A DNA stretch of 64,000 nucleotides from CAVPXC01 sp963709505 (GTDB lineage Bacteria > Chloroflexota > Anaerolineae > JAAEKA01). Shown piece by piece: positions 38,851 to 46,834 of this stretch; position 1 is the stretch's first letter; each line of letters begins with the position of its first letter. The stretch covers positions 1 to 64,000 of the forward strand of contig CAVPXC010000012.1 in assembly GCA_963709505.1 (NCBI GenBank), written 5' to 3'. A model generated the notes under the pieces. The model saw only the letters and a list, made by a program, of their open reading frames with translations, made no database searches and was not told where the DNA came from. The position numbers were made by a program, and so were the translations under genes.

Positions 38851-40228
38851 ATGAAGACACCCCTCAAATTGGGGCCGGTCGGCCCGAACACGGAATACAT
38901 GCCGGAGCCCAATGCGTTACGGTTGGCGGAGACGCTGGTAGCGTTCGCCAACGCGGACGGCGGGACGATTCTGCTCGGCCTGCACCCGGATGGCACGTCC
39001 GCCGAGGGACTGTTCGGCGAGGAAATGGAGGGGGCGCTGCGGGCCGCCCTGCTTCAGTGCCGGCCGCCGATCCGCACCGAGTGGGAGCAAGTGGAGACCC
39101 TTAGTGGCGCCGTTGCGGCCATTCACGTGCCGCGTTCGACCGAATTGCACGCGCTGGACGATGGCCGGGTGCTCATTCGCAGTGGCGCCGACAACCGCGC
39201 CTTGGGCGGTGAGCAGGTGCGCCAGCTGGCCTCGGGCAAGTCATCGGGCGACTTCGAGATGCAAGAGCTGCCGGGAGCCGAGTTAGGAGACCTGGACCCG
39301 GACATAATCAAGGATTACATCCTCCGCCGCGAGGAGAAGCAAGGCCGCCAGATCAAGCTGCCACAAGATCGGCTGCTACGCCAGATCGGCGCGTTGAGCA
39401 CTGAAGGCAAGCCGACCGTGGCGGGCATCTTGTTGTTCGGCTACGAGCCGCAGTTCTTCCTACCGCAGTCAGCGCTCACCTTTGTGCGTTTCAGCGGTGT
39501 CGACCTGCGCGGGCCGGGTGGACATCCCGGCTACAGCCGTCGCGACGAGATCAGCGGCCCGCTGGCACAGGTGATCGAGCGAACCTGGGCCATTCTGATG
39601 CAGGAAATGCGCGTCGAGGCGGTGGTCAAAGGGCTGCGCCGCGAGGAGCGCACCGAGTACCCGCAGATCGCCGTACGCGAGGCGTTGGTTAACGCGGTCT
39701 GCCATCGCGACTACCGGCTGACTGGCCGGCGCATCGAGATTCGCATGTTCGACGATCGACTGGAAGTACACAGCCCCGGCGGCTTGCCCGGTTACATCAC
39801 GATCGACAACATCGTCGAGGAGCACTTCAGCCGCAATCCGCGCCTGGTCAACGGCCTCTATCACTGGAACTACATCGAAGAACTGGGCCTTGGCATCGAC
39901 AAGATGATCGAGGCTATGGTCCAGGCAGGCCACCCGCAACCGTCGTTTAAGGCCACCCCGCATAGCTTCGTCGTCTCGCTGGAGAATGTGCGGGAGCGCG
40001 ATCCCCAGGTGGGTGCACCTGCTTGGGAAAGCAGCATGAACGAGCGGCAGTTGCGTGCTCTGCCAGCACATCCGCGACCACGGCAGCCGCCTGACCAGCC
40101 GGGAGTATCAAGATCTATGTCCCAACGTCTCACCGGAAACGCTGCGCCTTGACATGGTCGACCTGACCGAGCGAGGTGTCGTGTTGAAGGTCGGATTGAA
40201 ACGTGGGACGTACTACATCCTAAAATAG
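38851..40228 (+). CDS. AlbA_2/Schlafen-type ATP-binding putative transcriptional regulator (frameshift near 40063)
   Basis: The N-terminal about 120 residues are an AlbA_2-like nucleic-acid-binding domain (RLAETLVAFANADGGTILLGLHPDG). Then comes a RecG-related/HATPase-like C-terminal domain with VREALVNAVCHRDYRLTGRRIEI, RLEVHSPGGLPGYIT and GLGIDKMIEAMVQAG. One extra C at 40063-40064 breaks the frame at NERQLRAL; the other frame continues QHIRDHGSRLTSREYQDLC as a winged helix and ends at 40228. The start ATG at 38851 lacks a ribosome site. It follows gyrA by 49 bases and may be co-transcribed, ending at the terminator at 40289. The regulated target is unknown. Confidence 0.85.
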
Positions 40229-40288
40229 CCAGTCTGGTTAGAATAATCGGGCAGAGAGTCCGATCAAGTTGAGAATACAGGGCACAGT

Positions 40289-40326
40289 GACGAGCCTGGC
40301 AAGGCATCGGCCGGCTCGTCTTTTAT
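40289..40326 (+). terminator. Terminator after the AlbA_2 gene
   Basis: GACGAGCC (40289-40296) pairs with GGCTCGTC (40313-40320), with an inner GGC/GCC stem, followed by TTTTATT. Confidence 0.85.
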
Positions 40327-40344
40327 TCTCGATCCAAAACTCGG

Positions 40345-40372
40345 TTGCGATTTCGCCAACCTGTGCTATACT
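40345..40372 (+). promoter_or_regulatory. Promoter for the secreted protein at 40550
   Basis: TTGCGA (40345-40350), 16-base spacer, TATACT (40367-40372) with an extended TGC before it. The leader to 40550 is about 170 bases. Confidence 0.7.
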
Positions 40373-40549
40373 GATTGTGCAAGGTGTTTCAAAAGAAGAT
40401 GACGTATCTTCTCAATAACTCCGGGTAAGACACGGCCTTGCGCCTGCCCGCCAGGGCGGCCGTAAGGGGCTGACCCGTACAAATCGAGAAGATACAAGGT
40501 GACGGCATTGAGGAACATGGACAAAATAAGATCGATGGAGGTGGTGCCT

Positions 40550-41491
40550 ATGCGTCGCTATCGATTGACAGTCGCACTGACCCTCATGCTTTCTGCCGGT
40601 CTGATCGCTACGTTGCTTCCGACCGCACTGGCGCAAAAGTCCGGTAGCACGGAGCAACCGGACTTGGCGGTAAACGAACCCGAGAATCCACACAGCCTGG
40701 GGTATCGCACGGCAGGGTATACACAGGCCGCACATGAGCTCGTCTCGTCAGAGAACCAAACGTGGCGTACGACCTACATGCTGTGGCAGGAGGGGATTAC
40801 CTACGGCAGCGCCTTAGGCGCTGCTGCGCCGGCCCATGGCCGCGAGGACGTGCTGACCTACGCCGACGCGATTCACGCGATTGTGTCAGTGGACTTAGAG
40901 CTGTTGGTGGCAGCATCCATTGCCCATCAGGCCAGTGACATCAGGGACCGGCCATTCGGCACCGACCTGGTCGAGGAATTCTGGCGACAGTACATGAACA
41001 CCAACGCGTCGGTCGGCATTGCTCAGCTGCGCCCGGAGGAAGTTGTCTACTGGGCGCCGGAGTTGGTGGGGCAGGACTTGCTGGCGCCGGAAGTTGCCAT
41101 TCGCGTCATGGCAGCCAAGCTCGCCAAGGCCAACCTCTACGTACTCCGCACCTATCCCTCCGTCGATCCAACCGACCGCTACATGCTGCTTGCGATCGTG
41201 CAGAACACGTCCAACGAGCCGGCTATGCAACGCACCATTGACTTCTTCTTTCAGGGGGCCGGGCGCAACTGGGGCAAGATGCTGGCTAGCCCGCAAGCCA
41301 AGCACCTGGACTGGCGCAAGCAACTGCGTCTGGTTTTTGTCCACGCCGACTGGTTGCTAACTCAGGGGTGGGAGAAACCGGACGGATTAGATCGTGCTCG
41401 TTGGGCAGCGGTTGCATTCTCCGAGCAGTCGGAACAAGAACACACAACCGGCGACAATACGTCTATTCCATCGGCAAATCACGGACGATAA
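40550..41491 (+). CDS. Secreted protein with lysozyme/transglycosylase-like pattern
   Basis: 313 residues. The ATG at 40550 has GGAGG 8 bases upstream and begins a clear signal peptide (LTVALTLMLSAGLIATLLPTALA). In the middle, VDLELLVAASIAHQASDIRD followed by NTNASVGIAQLRPEEVVYW echoes the order of lytic transglycosylases (a helix with the catalytic Glu, then SxxGxxQL). However, the expected Glu is not in the usual place, so activity is doubtful. A C-terminal helical part follows. No membrane anchor. It precedes a LysM-CAP protein, so both may act at the cell wall. I regard the fold assignment as tentative. Confidence 0.7.
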   Translation: MRRYRLTVALTLMLSAGLIATLLPTALAQKSGSTEQPDLAVNEPENPHSLGYRTAGYTQAAHELVSSENQTWRTTYMLWQEGITYGSALGAAAPAHGREDVLTYADAIHAIVSVDLELLVAASIAHQASDIRDRPFGTDLVEEFWRQYMNTNASVGIAQLRPEEVVYWAPELVGQDLLAPEVAIRVMAAKLAKANLYVLRTYPSVDPTDRYMLLAIVQNTSNEPAMQRTIDFFFQGAGRNWGKMLASPQAKHLDWRKQLRLVFVHADWLLTQGWEKPDGLDRARWAAVAFSEQSEQEHTTGDNTSIPSANHGR

Positions 41492-41540
41492 CCGCTCTTT
41501 GGGCCGGATTTTTGGGCCTTGATTGCCTGGGGGCTAGAAT

Positions 41541-41569
41541 TTTGCGATCTTTAGAGCTTGTGCTATAGT
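41541..41569 (+). promoter_or_regulatory. Promoter predicting a leaderless LysM-CAP mRNA
   Basis: TTTGCG (41541-41546), 17-base spacer, TATAGT (41564-41569) with TGC before it. The predicted start falls at 41576, one base before the ATG at 41577. No ribosome site exists upstream of that ATG. Confidence 0.55.
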
Positions 41570-41576
41570 CGCCCCC

Positions 41577-42524
41577 ATGCACAAGAAAACAATCGAGTTT
41601 CTTCGACTGTTATCCCCGGTGCTGCTCACCGTGCTTCTGCTTGCCCCGTCACACGCCAGTGCGGCCGGACCACCCGCCGGCCTGGCTGGCCCTGAGCAGC
41701 CAGGCTCTTCCTACGAGCCATCCGACATACCCAGCGCCAACGACCTCTCCGAATTCGGCTACGTTTACACGATCACGGCCGGCGATGACGTGTGGCTGAT
41801 TGCCATAGCCCACGGCATCAGCATGGAAACGTTGGCTGCAGCCAACCACTTGGAGTCACCCTACTGGATCTATCCAGGGGACCGGCTGTGGGTGCCGGCT
41901 GAGCCTGCGGTTGTCAAACACCCCGAACCGCGGCCCAAGGCCGCGAAGAAGGCAACGCCTGATCCTGCCAGCGGCAGCGAAGCAGCACCGTCTGCCGATC
42001 CTGCACCTGCTGCTCCCGATACCACACCGGAGCCCATCGCGCCGTCAGCGGATCTGACAGCTACGGTGGTAGTTACGCCGGATGTAGCCCCGGCAGCGGA
42101 ACCTGCAGCCGAGGCCAGCGCAGCCTTGCCCGATATCTCCGACCAGGCAGCCCTCATTCTCAACCTGATCAACGAGAAACGGGCGGCCCATGGACTGGGA
42201 ACGCTGAGCTGGTCCGCCGAACTGGCACAGGCCACGCAAGGACATGCCGTGGACTGTGCCCAGCGCGGATGGGGCAGCCACGTCGGTTCAGATGGCGCGC
42301 GCCTGCGGACTCGGCTGAGCCGATCAGGGTACGAGGCCGCCTGGACCAGTGAGAATTGGGCGAACTCACGTAACGCCCAACACGCCTTTGAGATGTGGTG
42401 GTACGAAGGGCCAGGCGGCGTGCACTACGAGAACATCTTGGGCGATAACTTCAACGAAATCGAACTCGGAATCGCCAAAGGCGGCTGGGGAATCTACGTC
42501 ATCGCCGACTTCGGCAGCCGATAG
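41577..42524 (+). CDS. Secreted LysM and CAP (SCP/PR1) domain protein
   Basis: 315 residues. Signal peptide near LLTVLLLAPSHASA. A LysM domain (about residues 60-105: YTITAGDDVWLIAIAHGIS, LAAANHLESPYWIYPGDRL) anchors it to peptidoglycan or chitin-like glycans. A 70-residue Ala/Pro linker follows. The C-terminal CAP domain runs ILNLINEKRAAHGLGTLSWS, ELAQATQGHAVDC, the metal-site histidines, and HYENILGDNFNEIELGIA. This pattern matches bacterial CAP proteins of unknown biochemical role. It is followed by a strong terminator. Confidence 0.95.
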   Translation: MHKKTIEFLRLLSPVLLTVLLLAPSHASAAGPPAGLAGPEQPGSSYEPSDIPSANDLSEFGYVYTITAGDDVWLIAIAHGISMETLAAANHLESPYWIYPGDRLWVPAEPAVVKHPEPRPKAAKKATPDPASGSEAAPSADPAPAAPDTTPEPIAPSADLTATVVVTPDVAPAAEPAAEASAALPDISDQAALILNLINEKRAAHGLGTLSWSAELAQATQGHAVDCAQRGWGSHVGSDGARLRTRLSRSGYEAAWTSENWANSRNAQHAFEMWWYEGPGGVHYENILGDNFNEIELGIAKGGWGIYVIADFGSR

Positions 42525-42552
42525 CTGCTGGAACAGAACAACTGAGAGGAGT

Positions 42553-42590
42553 ACACAGGCCGGCAGACGAACTGCCGGCCTGTGTCATTT
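42553..42590 (+). terminator. Terminator of the LysM-CAP gene
   Basis: A perfect 14-bp stem (ACACAGGCCGGCAG and complement, 42553-42585) with a 5-base loop, then CATTTTAT. Confidence 0.8.
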
Positions 42591-42597
42591 TATGGCG

Positions 42598-42662
42598 ACC
42601 TGAGAACTGTGGACACTTGCGCCTGCGCGCAGTGCAGGCGTTGGCGGAGGCGCGGATCGGAG
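42598..42662. repeat. Dispersed intergenic element, copy 2
   Basis: The same two blocks as at 30764-30802 (ACCTGAGAACTGTGGAC and GGCGGAGGCGCGGATCGGAG) are separated by an extra 26-base GC-rich stretch. It borders the IS605-type element. Confidence 0.5.
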
Positions 42663-42742
42663 CGGAGAGCGTGACACTCCGCATGGGCTACCCTAGCCCG
42701 TGCCGGGCTGCGGGCACGGGAAGCCCAGCGGCTTCCAGGGAG

Positions 42743-43959
42743 CTAATGAGGCGCCCTGGCCAGGTCCGGGGTGTCGGCCCGACTACGCAGCGTTTCACGA
42801 AGAAACGGCCTGCGATACATTGGAGAAGGTGGAGCGATATGACCAGGTTCGCCGTAGATGTGCGCAGACAAGATGTTGACTGCGCCGACGACGTCCCGAT
42901 GAAACACGCCACCGCAAGCCGCGCATCGATAGATGCGTCCGCTGGGCTTTTGCCTTTGCCCACACGCGGGCATGTCTGGGTCGTGTAGTGCTCATCTTGC
43001 AGCACGACCTCGATCCCGACATGCTCGGCCTTGTACGTGATGTACTGGCGCAGCCGCCCATGCGACCAGCCAGACACCTTCTGGTTCGTTCGGTGTCCCA
43101 GGTTGACGCCATCGGCCACGTCCCGCACGTCGCCAATGACGATTTTGCCTGCACGCCGGGCCACTGCATGATCGACCACGGCACGCGAGACTTTGTGCAG
43201 GATGTCCTTTTCGCGGCGTTCCTGTTGGGCCTTGAAGCGGTTCATGCGTTTCTGGATGCGCTTCCGGTTGGCCGACCCGCGCTTCTTCCGATCCCGCAAA
43301 GAAGCGAGTTCCGACCGGCGCTTGTTGCCGTACTGTTTGCAGGCTCGCAGCGCCCGGCAGGAGAGCACCAGGGCTTGCTCGGTGTCCGCTATGACGGCCG
43401 GGTGGATCTCGCCCATGTCGACCGCCAGCACCCGGTCTCCCGGCGCGGCTGGCGGAACAAGACCATCTTCGAGCACCATGTGCCAGGTGTACTTGTAGGA
43501 CTTCTTGTCGAAGACAAGCCGCGCTTCCAAGACCCGACAGGACTCCCAATCTGTCGGTATCGACACCGTGAGCGGTGCCAGGCCCCGAGCTCGAGCCAGT
43601 AGTAGGGCGCTTCCACTGCGCCTGATGCCAGTGTTCTTCCAGATCGTGGTACGAAAGCCTCGGCGGTACTTGGGATATCGAGCCTCGCTGTTCCCGTTCC
43701 GCTTGAGGGTTCTCGCCGTCTTGCACGACCGATAGAACGCCTGCTGGGCCGCATCCCGACTGTCCGCGTGCAAGATGGTGCCATCCGACTGGTAGTCCTC
43801 CCAGCGGTAGGCCGACTTTTCGGAAAGCCAAACGCCCTTCTTGCGGAAGGTGCGCCAATGGTTGGAAAGCGTTGCGTTGTAGTGCCTGGCGCTTTCCTTA
43901 TTCAGTTCATCGGCCAGGGCTTTACTGCCCCGGTAGGGAAGGGTCTGCGTGGTGATCAT
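42743..43959 (-). CDS. tnpB: TnpB-type RNA-guided nuclease of IS605 family (frameshift near 42968)
   Basis: About 405 residues after restoring one missing base near 42968-42970. The RuvC-like core has AVDMGEIHPAVIAD (first Asp) and, in the last part, the zinc finger CPACGQRQKPSGRIYRCAACG followed by HRDVVGAVNI (last Asp). The second motif reads KIVIGDVRDVADGVN, where the usual Glu is Gly; an alternative Glu may be that of QDEHYTTQTCP. The Arg/Lys-rich helical stretch KKRGSANRKRIQKRMNRF fits the nucleic-acid-binding part. The start overlaps the tnpA stop. If intact, it would be an OMEGA-type nuclease aiding retention of the element. Confidence 0.9.
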
Positions 43960-44345
43960 AGTTTGGATTGGGCAGCGATGTACTTCTGGATGGTCTCGCT
44001 ACTTACGTTGACTGCGGTACTGGCAAAGTAGGAACAAGTCCAGAGTGATGGCAAACGTTGCAGGTGCTTGTGCTTTTTCCGAAGCTCTCTCGAAGTAGCG
44101 CCCTTGCATTCTTGCACGATGTCTGCCGCTGCATCGATGGGCCAAGCTCGCAGGAACAAGTGGACATGGTCTGGCTGGATAGCTAACTCAAAAATCTCCC
44201 ATCCCTTTTCTTCGCACTTTGCCTCGATGAGAGATCGCAGATCCTTGGCTACTTCTCCAACCAATACTGGTTTGCGCCGCTTCGGGCACCAGATGAGATG
44301 GTAGACGATTAGGTGTACTCTGTGTTCGTCTCTTTGGTATTCCAT
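43956..44345 (-). CDS. tnpA: IS200/IS605 TnpA Y1 single-strand transposase
   Basis: 129 residues, normal length. HUH metal motif in AIQPDHVHLFLRAWP and the catalytic tyrosine in ETIQKYIAAQSKL. The N-terminus MEYQRDEHRVHLIVYHLIWCPKRRK is typical. The ATG at 44345 is preferred to earlier in-frame ATGs. Frame intact, so transposition may still be possible. Its TGA overlaps the tnpB ATG. Confidence 0.96.
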   Translation of the reverse strand: MEYQRDEHRVHLIVYHLIWCPKRRKPVLVGEVAKDLRSLIEAKCEEKGWEIFELAIQPDHVHLFLRAWPIDAAADIVQECKGATSRELRKKHKHLQRLPSLWTCSYFASTAVNVSSETIQKYIAAQSKL

Positions 44346-44679
44346 GTGTTGCATTATACAACTATTTCGACAACCGTGCAAGTCTGAGAACTCTGGCTAC
44401 CCTGGCCCGTGCCGGGCTGCGGGCACGGGAAGCCGGGGAAAAGCCCGCCTTTCCGCCAGGGCTGAAGCCCTGCGGCTTGCGGCGGGCTAATTCTCTGTCA
44501 GGCGCAAAAAAAACGTGGCAACATTGACGCAGTGGAGTGGAGATGATATACGGCCCATTTGCCCGGCAGGACACACGGCCACGTCGCAATCGGAATGGAA
44601 GGATCGGAGGCAAAGGGCGACCTCGCATGCCAGCTCCGACCCTTGCATTCCGCCGATCCTGCTCTCTCCCCCGCGCCCA

Positions 44680-45342
44680 TTACCAAAAATGCGTGGCGAC
44701 TCCATGCAGCTGGTCGAGCAGCGGCCTCAAATCCCCATCGGCCAGCACAATGTCGGCAGCAGCGGCCACCTGAGGATGATTCGGGTTGACCGCCACCCTA
44801 ACTGCCGCGAGTTCGAACAGGCCAAGATCACTGCGCGTATCGCCCACTGCAAGAGTCTCTGCCGGCGTTACCCGTAGCTGTGCCTGCATCTGCTCCAGAA
44901 TCGGCCGTTTGGCGCCGTATGAGCAGTGCGTTGTCACCCGGCCATTGGCCACGGCGTCATCCTCCTCCCCATCGAAGAAGAGTTCGTTCCCGATCACCGG
45001 CCCGATGCCCAGTTCTTCAGCCACCATTTGCGCGTGCAGCAGCAGCCCGCTGCTGATGATGGCCACGGTCACCCCAGCCGCCTTGAGCGCCGCCACCGTC
45101 TCCCGCGCGCCAGGCAGATAGGGATTCTCGTGCAGGTGACCGACCAACACCGAACGCGGCGTGCCGGTCCACAAACCCGTATCGAGCCGCAACCACTCGT
45201 CGTAAGGGATCTCACCGCTCAGCCCTTTAGCCGTAAACTCCTCGGCCGCTTCGAGCGTCCCCAATCGTTCGTGAAGGTAAACGTAGGGATCGGGCGCTTG
45301 CTTGAGCGTGCCGTCCAAATCGAAAACTGCTAACTTCAACAT
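44680..45342 (-). CDS. HAD-superfamily phosphatase (SerB-like)
   Basis: 220 residues, cytoplasmic. Motif I is LAVFDLDGTLKQAP (nucleophile and acid Asp), motif II VTVAIISSGLLLHAQ, motif III in the Lys of GAKRPILEQM, motif IV AVGDTRSDLGLFELAAVRVAVN. A helical cap lies between motifs I and II (EEFTAKGLSGEIPYDEWL). The pattern resembles phosphoserine phosphatase-type HAD enzymes, but substrate is unknown. The ATG at 45342 is taken in place of upstream codons. It is the last gene of an APH, Rieske, HAD operon, starting 7 bases after the Rieske stop. Confidence 0.9.
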   Translation of the reverse strand: MLKLAVFDLDGTLKQAPDPYVYLHERLGTLEAAEEFTAKGLSGEIPYDEWLRLDTGLWTGTPRSVLVGHLHENPYLPGARETVAALKAAGVTVAIISSGLLLHAQMVAEELGIGPVIGNELFFDGEEDDAVANGRVTTHCSYGAKRPILEQMQAQLRVTPAETLAVGDTRSDLGLFELAAVRVAVNPNHPQVAAAADIVLADGDLRPLLDQLHGVATHFW

Positions 45343-45349
45343 AATAGTA

Positions 45350-45697
45350 TCACACCTCGACAAAAACCTGATCATCCACTACCGACACACTGTAGGTCTT
45401 CAGCGCTTTCTCGCCACGCGCCACATTGAGAAACTGAATTCCGGGCGGGAAATTGGCCCATCGCACGACCTCGCCCGTACGGATGTCGAAACGAGCCCTA
45501 TGCAGCGGGCATTGCACCACCCCGTCGTCCAAAACGCTGCCCCGGCTAAGCGGAGCCAGGGTGTGCGTGCATCGCTGCTGGGTTGCGTAGAACCCATCAG
45601 CCAGGTGGAAGATCAAGAGAGTCTCACCCGCCACCTGAAACGTCTTCATCTTGCCCGCCGGGACATCGTTTGTGCTGCAAACTAACTGTTTTGCCAT
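45350..45697 (-). CDS. Rieske [2Fe-2S] domain protein
   Basis: 115 residues. Cluster ligands are in QRCTHTLAPLSRG (C-x-H) and VVQCPLHRARFDIRTGE (C-x-x-H). It is a stand-alone ferredoxin-type Rieske protein, as small partner of oxygenases or nitrite reductases; no such partner lies nearby. The ATG at 45697 has GGAG upstream. It sits between the APH-like kinase and the HAD phosphatase in one minus-strand operon, with a 30-base gap upstream. Confidence 0.93.
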   Translation of the reverse strand: MAKQLVCSTNDVPAGKMKTFQVAGETLLIFHLADGFYATQQRCTHTLAPLSRGSVLDDGVVQCPLHRARFDIRTGEVVRWANFPPGIQFLNVARGEKALKTYSVSVVDDQVFVEV

Positions 45698-45727
45698 GAT
45701 CTGGTCTCCTTCCAAGTAAGAACCGCA

Positions 45728-46759
45728 TCACGCCGATACCAAAAGCAACTCGGCCCTTTCGATAAGTCGGATGAAACGCGCCCAAAGCACCGCCTGGTCC
45801 TCCGGCGTCTGGCTGAGACGCAGTCGATCCGTGCCGTTGGCCTGGCTCCAAAGCAGCCGTAGAACCAGAAGCGGCCATCGGCTGACCAGCAAGCGGTCAA
45901 AGGCATCCAGCCGCACGTCGAAGGTCGCATCGCCCGGTGGACGCTGGTAGGCAGCACGCAGCCAGTCGTGCTGCTCTGCGCTGACATTTTCCAACGCAGC
46001 ATGCCAGCGCAGATCGGCCAGATCCAGCGCCGGATCGCCCCAGCCAGAATACTCCCAGTCCACCCAGCGCAGACGACCGTCCACGCACCAGATGGCGTTG
46101 AGCCGGTTGGAATCGACCCGGCACAGAGTCAGTGTAACCCGATCTTTCGCCAGGCCAACAGCGCTGGCGTGAAGGTAGTTGCTGCAAGCTGCGACGATGC
46201 GGGCCAGACGCGCCTGCAGACTGACGCCATTCGGCGAGGTGGCCAACAACCAGGGACCATACTGTCGCAACAGGCCTTCCAACTCGGCCAGATGCGCCTC
46301 GACGTCAAACCAGTGGAACCAGGCGTCAGGTAGGCCAAAGTCGCTGCAGCTGGCCTGTCGTACGGCGTGTATCTGCTGGATGGTGTCGGCAAAGGCGGCC
46401 CACTGAACACCGGTGATATCCATCGGCAGGGGTTCGCCCACCAGCCAGCGGTACATGACCGCCGGAAACGGCGCCAGCGTGCAGCTCTCGTCCAGCCACA
46501 AAGGCTCCGGCGCCACATCCGCCTCTGCCGAGCGGAGAAGCTGCATCAGGCCATATTCACACGTCGCACGCTGCCTGTCGTCGGGGACACACAGCTTACA
46601 GGCGATCTGCTGGCCATCGCCGGTCACCCGGTAAAGCGCGTTGTTGGCCCCGCCCGCCACGCACTCCACGGACCAATGACCTCCAACCGGCCCCTCGGCC
46701 CCTGGCTCACGTACCGCGACCACTGCCCGCATAATGTCGTTTGCCTCTTGCATATCCAT
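45728..46759 (-). CDS. Aminoglycoside phosphotransferase/choline kinase-family protein
   Basis: 343 residues, starting MDMQEANDIMRA at 46759. It shows the kinase-like fold: GGANNALYRVTGDGQQIACKL (ATP-site Lys), PAVMYRWLVGEPLP (hinge), the catalytic loop LTLCRVDSNRLNAIW (Asp kept, but the usual His-x-Asp is Arg-Val-Asp), and the metal motif VDWEYSGWGDPALDLADL. The substrate could be a small alcohol or amino-sugar, not necessarily an antibiotic. Its promoter predicts a leaderless mRNA. First gene of the APH-Rieske-HAD operon. Confidence 0.9.
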   Translation of the reverse strand: MDMQEANDIMRAVVAVREPGAEGPVGGHWSVECVAGGANNALYRVTGDGQQIACKLCVPDDRQRATCEYGLMQLLRSAEADVAPEPLWLDESCTLAPFPAVMYRWLVGEPLPMDITGVQWAAFADTIQQIHAVRQASCSDFGLPDAWFHWFDVEAHLAELEGLLRQYGPWLLATSPNGVSLQARLARIVAACSNYLHASAVGLAKDRVTLTLCRVDSNRLNAIWCVDGRLRWVDWEYSGWGDPALDLADLRWHAALENVSAEQHDWLRAAYQRPPGDATFDVRLDAFDRLLVSRWPLLVLRLLWSQANGTDRLRLSQTPEDQAVLWARFIRLIERAELLLVSA

Positions 46760-46765
46760 ATTGCA

Positions 46766-46795
46766 AGTATACCACACCCTCGCAGTTTCGTTCAA
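46766..46795 (-). promoter_or_regulatory. Leaderless promoter of the APH-like kinase operon
   Basis: Minus strand TTGAAC (46790-46795), 18-base spacer, TATACT (46766-46771). The predicted +1 coincides with the A of the ATG at 46759. There is no ribosome site. Confidence 0.65.
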
Positions 46796-46799
46796 CGCC

Positions 46800-46828
46800 T
46801 TGGGCCTTTTTCTGATTCCAGGTATCAT
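46800..46828 (+). promoter_or_regulatory. Leaderless promoter of the GT39-like gene
   Basis: TTGGGC (46800-46805), 17-base spacer, TATCAT (46823-46828). The predicted +1 is the A of the ATG at 46835. Its -35 box is 4 bases from the -35 box of the divergent promoter at 46766-46795. Confidence 0.65.
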
Positions 46829-46834
46829 AGGGCC

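Larger units (their letters stand above)
42686..44434 (-). mobile_element. IS200/IS605-family insertion sequence
   Basis: tnpA and tnpB overlap by ATGA, and a 40-base sequence flanks them in direct orientation at 42686-42725 (right end) and 44395-44434 (left end), differing at one base. Each copy contains a hairpin CCCGTGCC/GGCACGGG with an 8-base loop, the kind of subterminal fold recognised by single-strand transposases of this family. The true cleavage points may lie a little outside. The guide RNA of TnpB would be expected to run from the tnpB 3' end through the 42686-42725 hairpin. No target-site duplication is expected for this family. From 44435 to 44679 I see no gene, only a GC-rich hairpin stretch. 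Confidence 0.85.
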
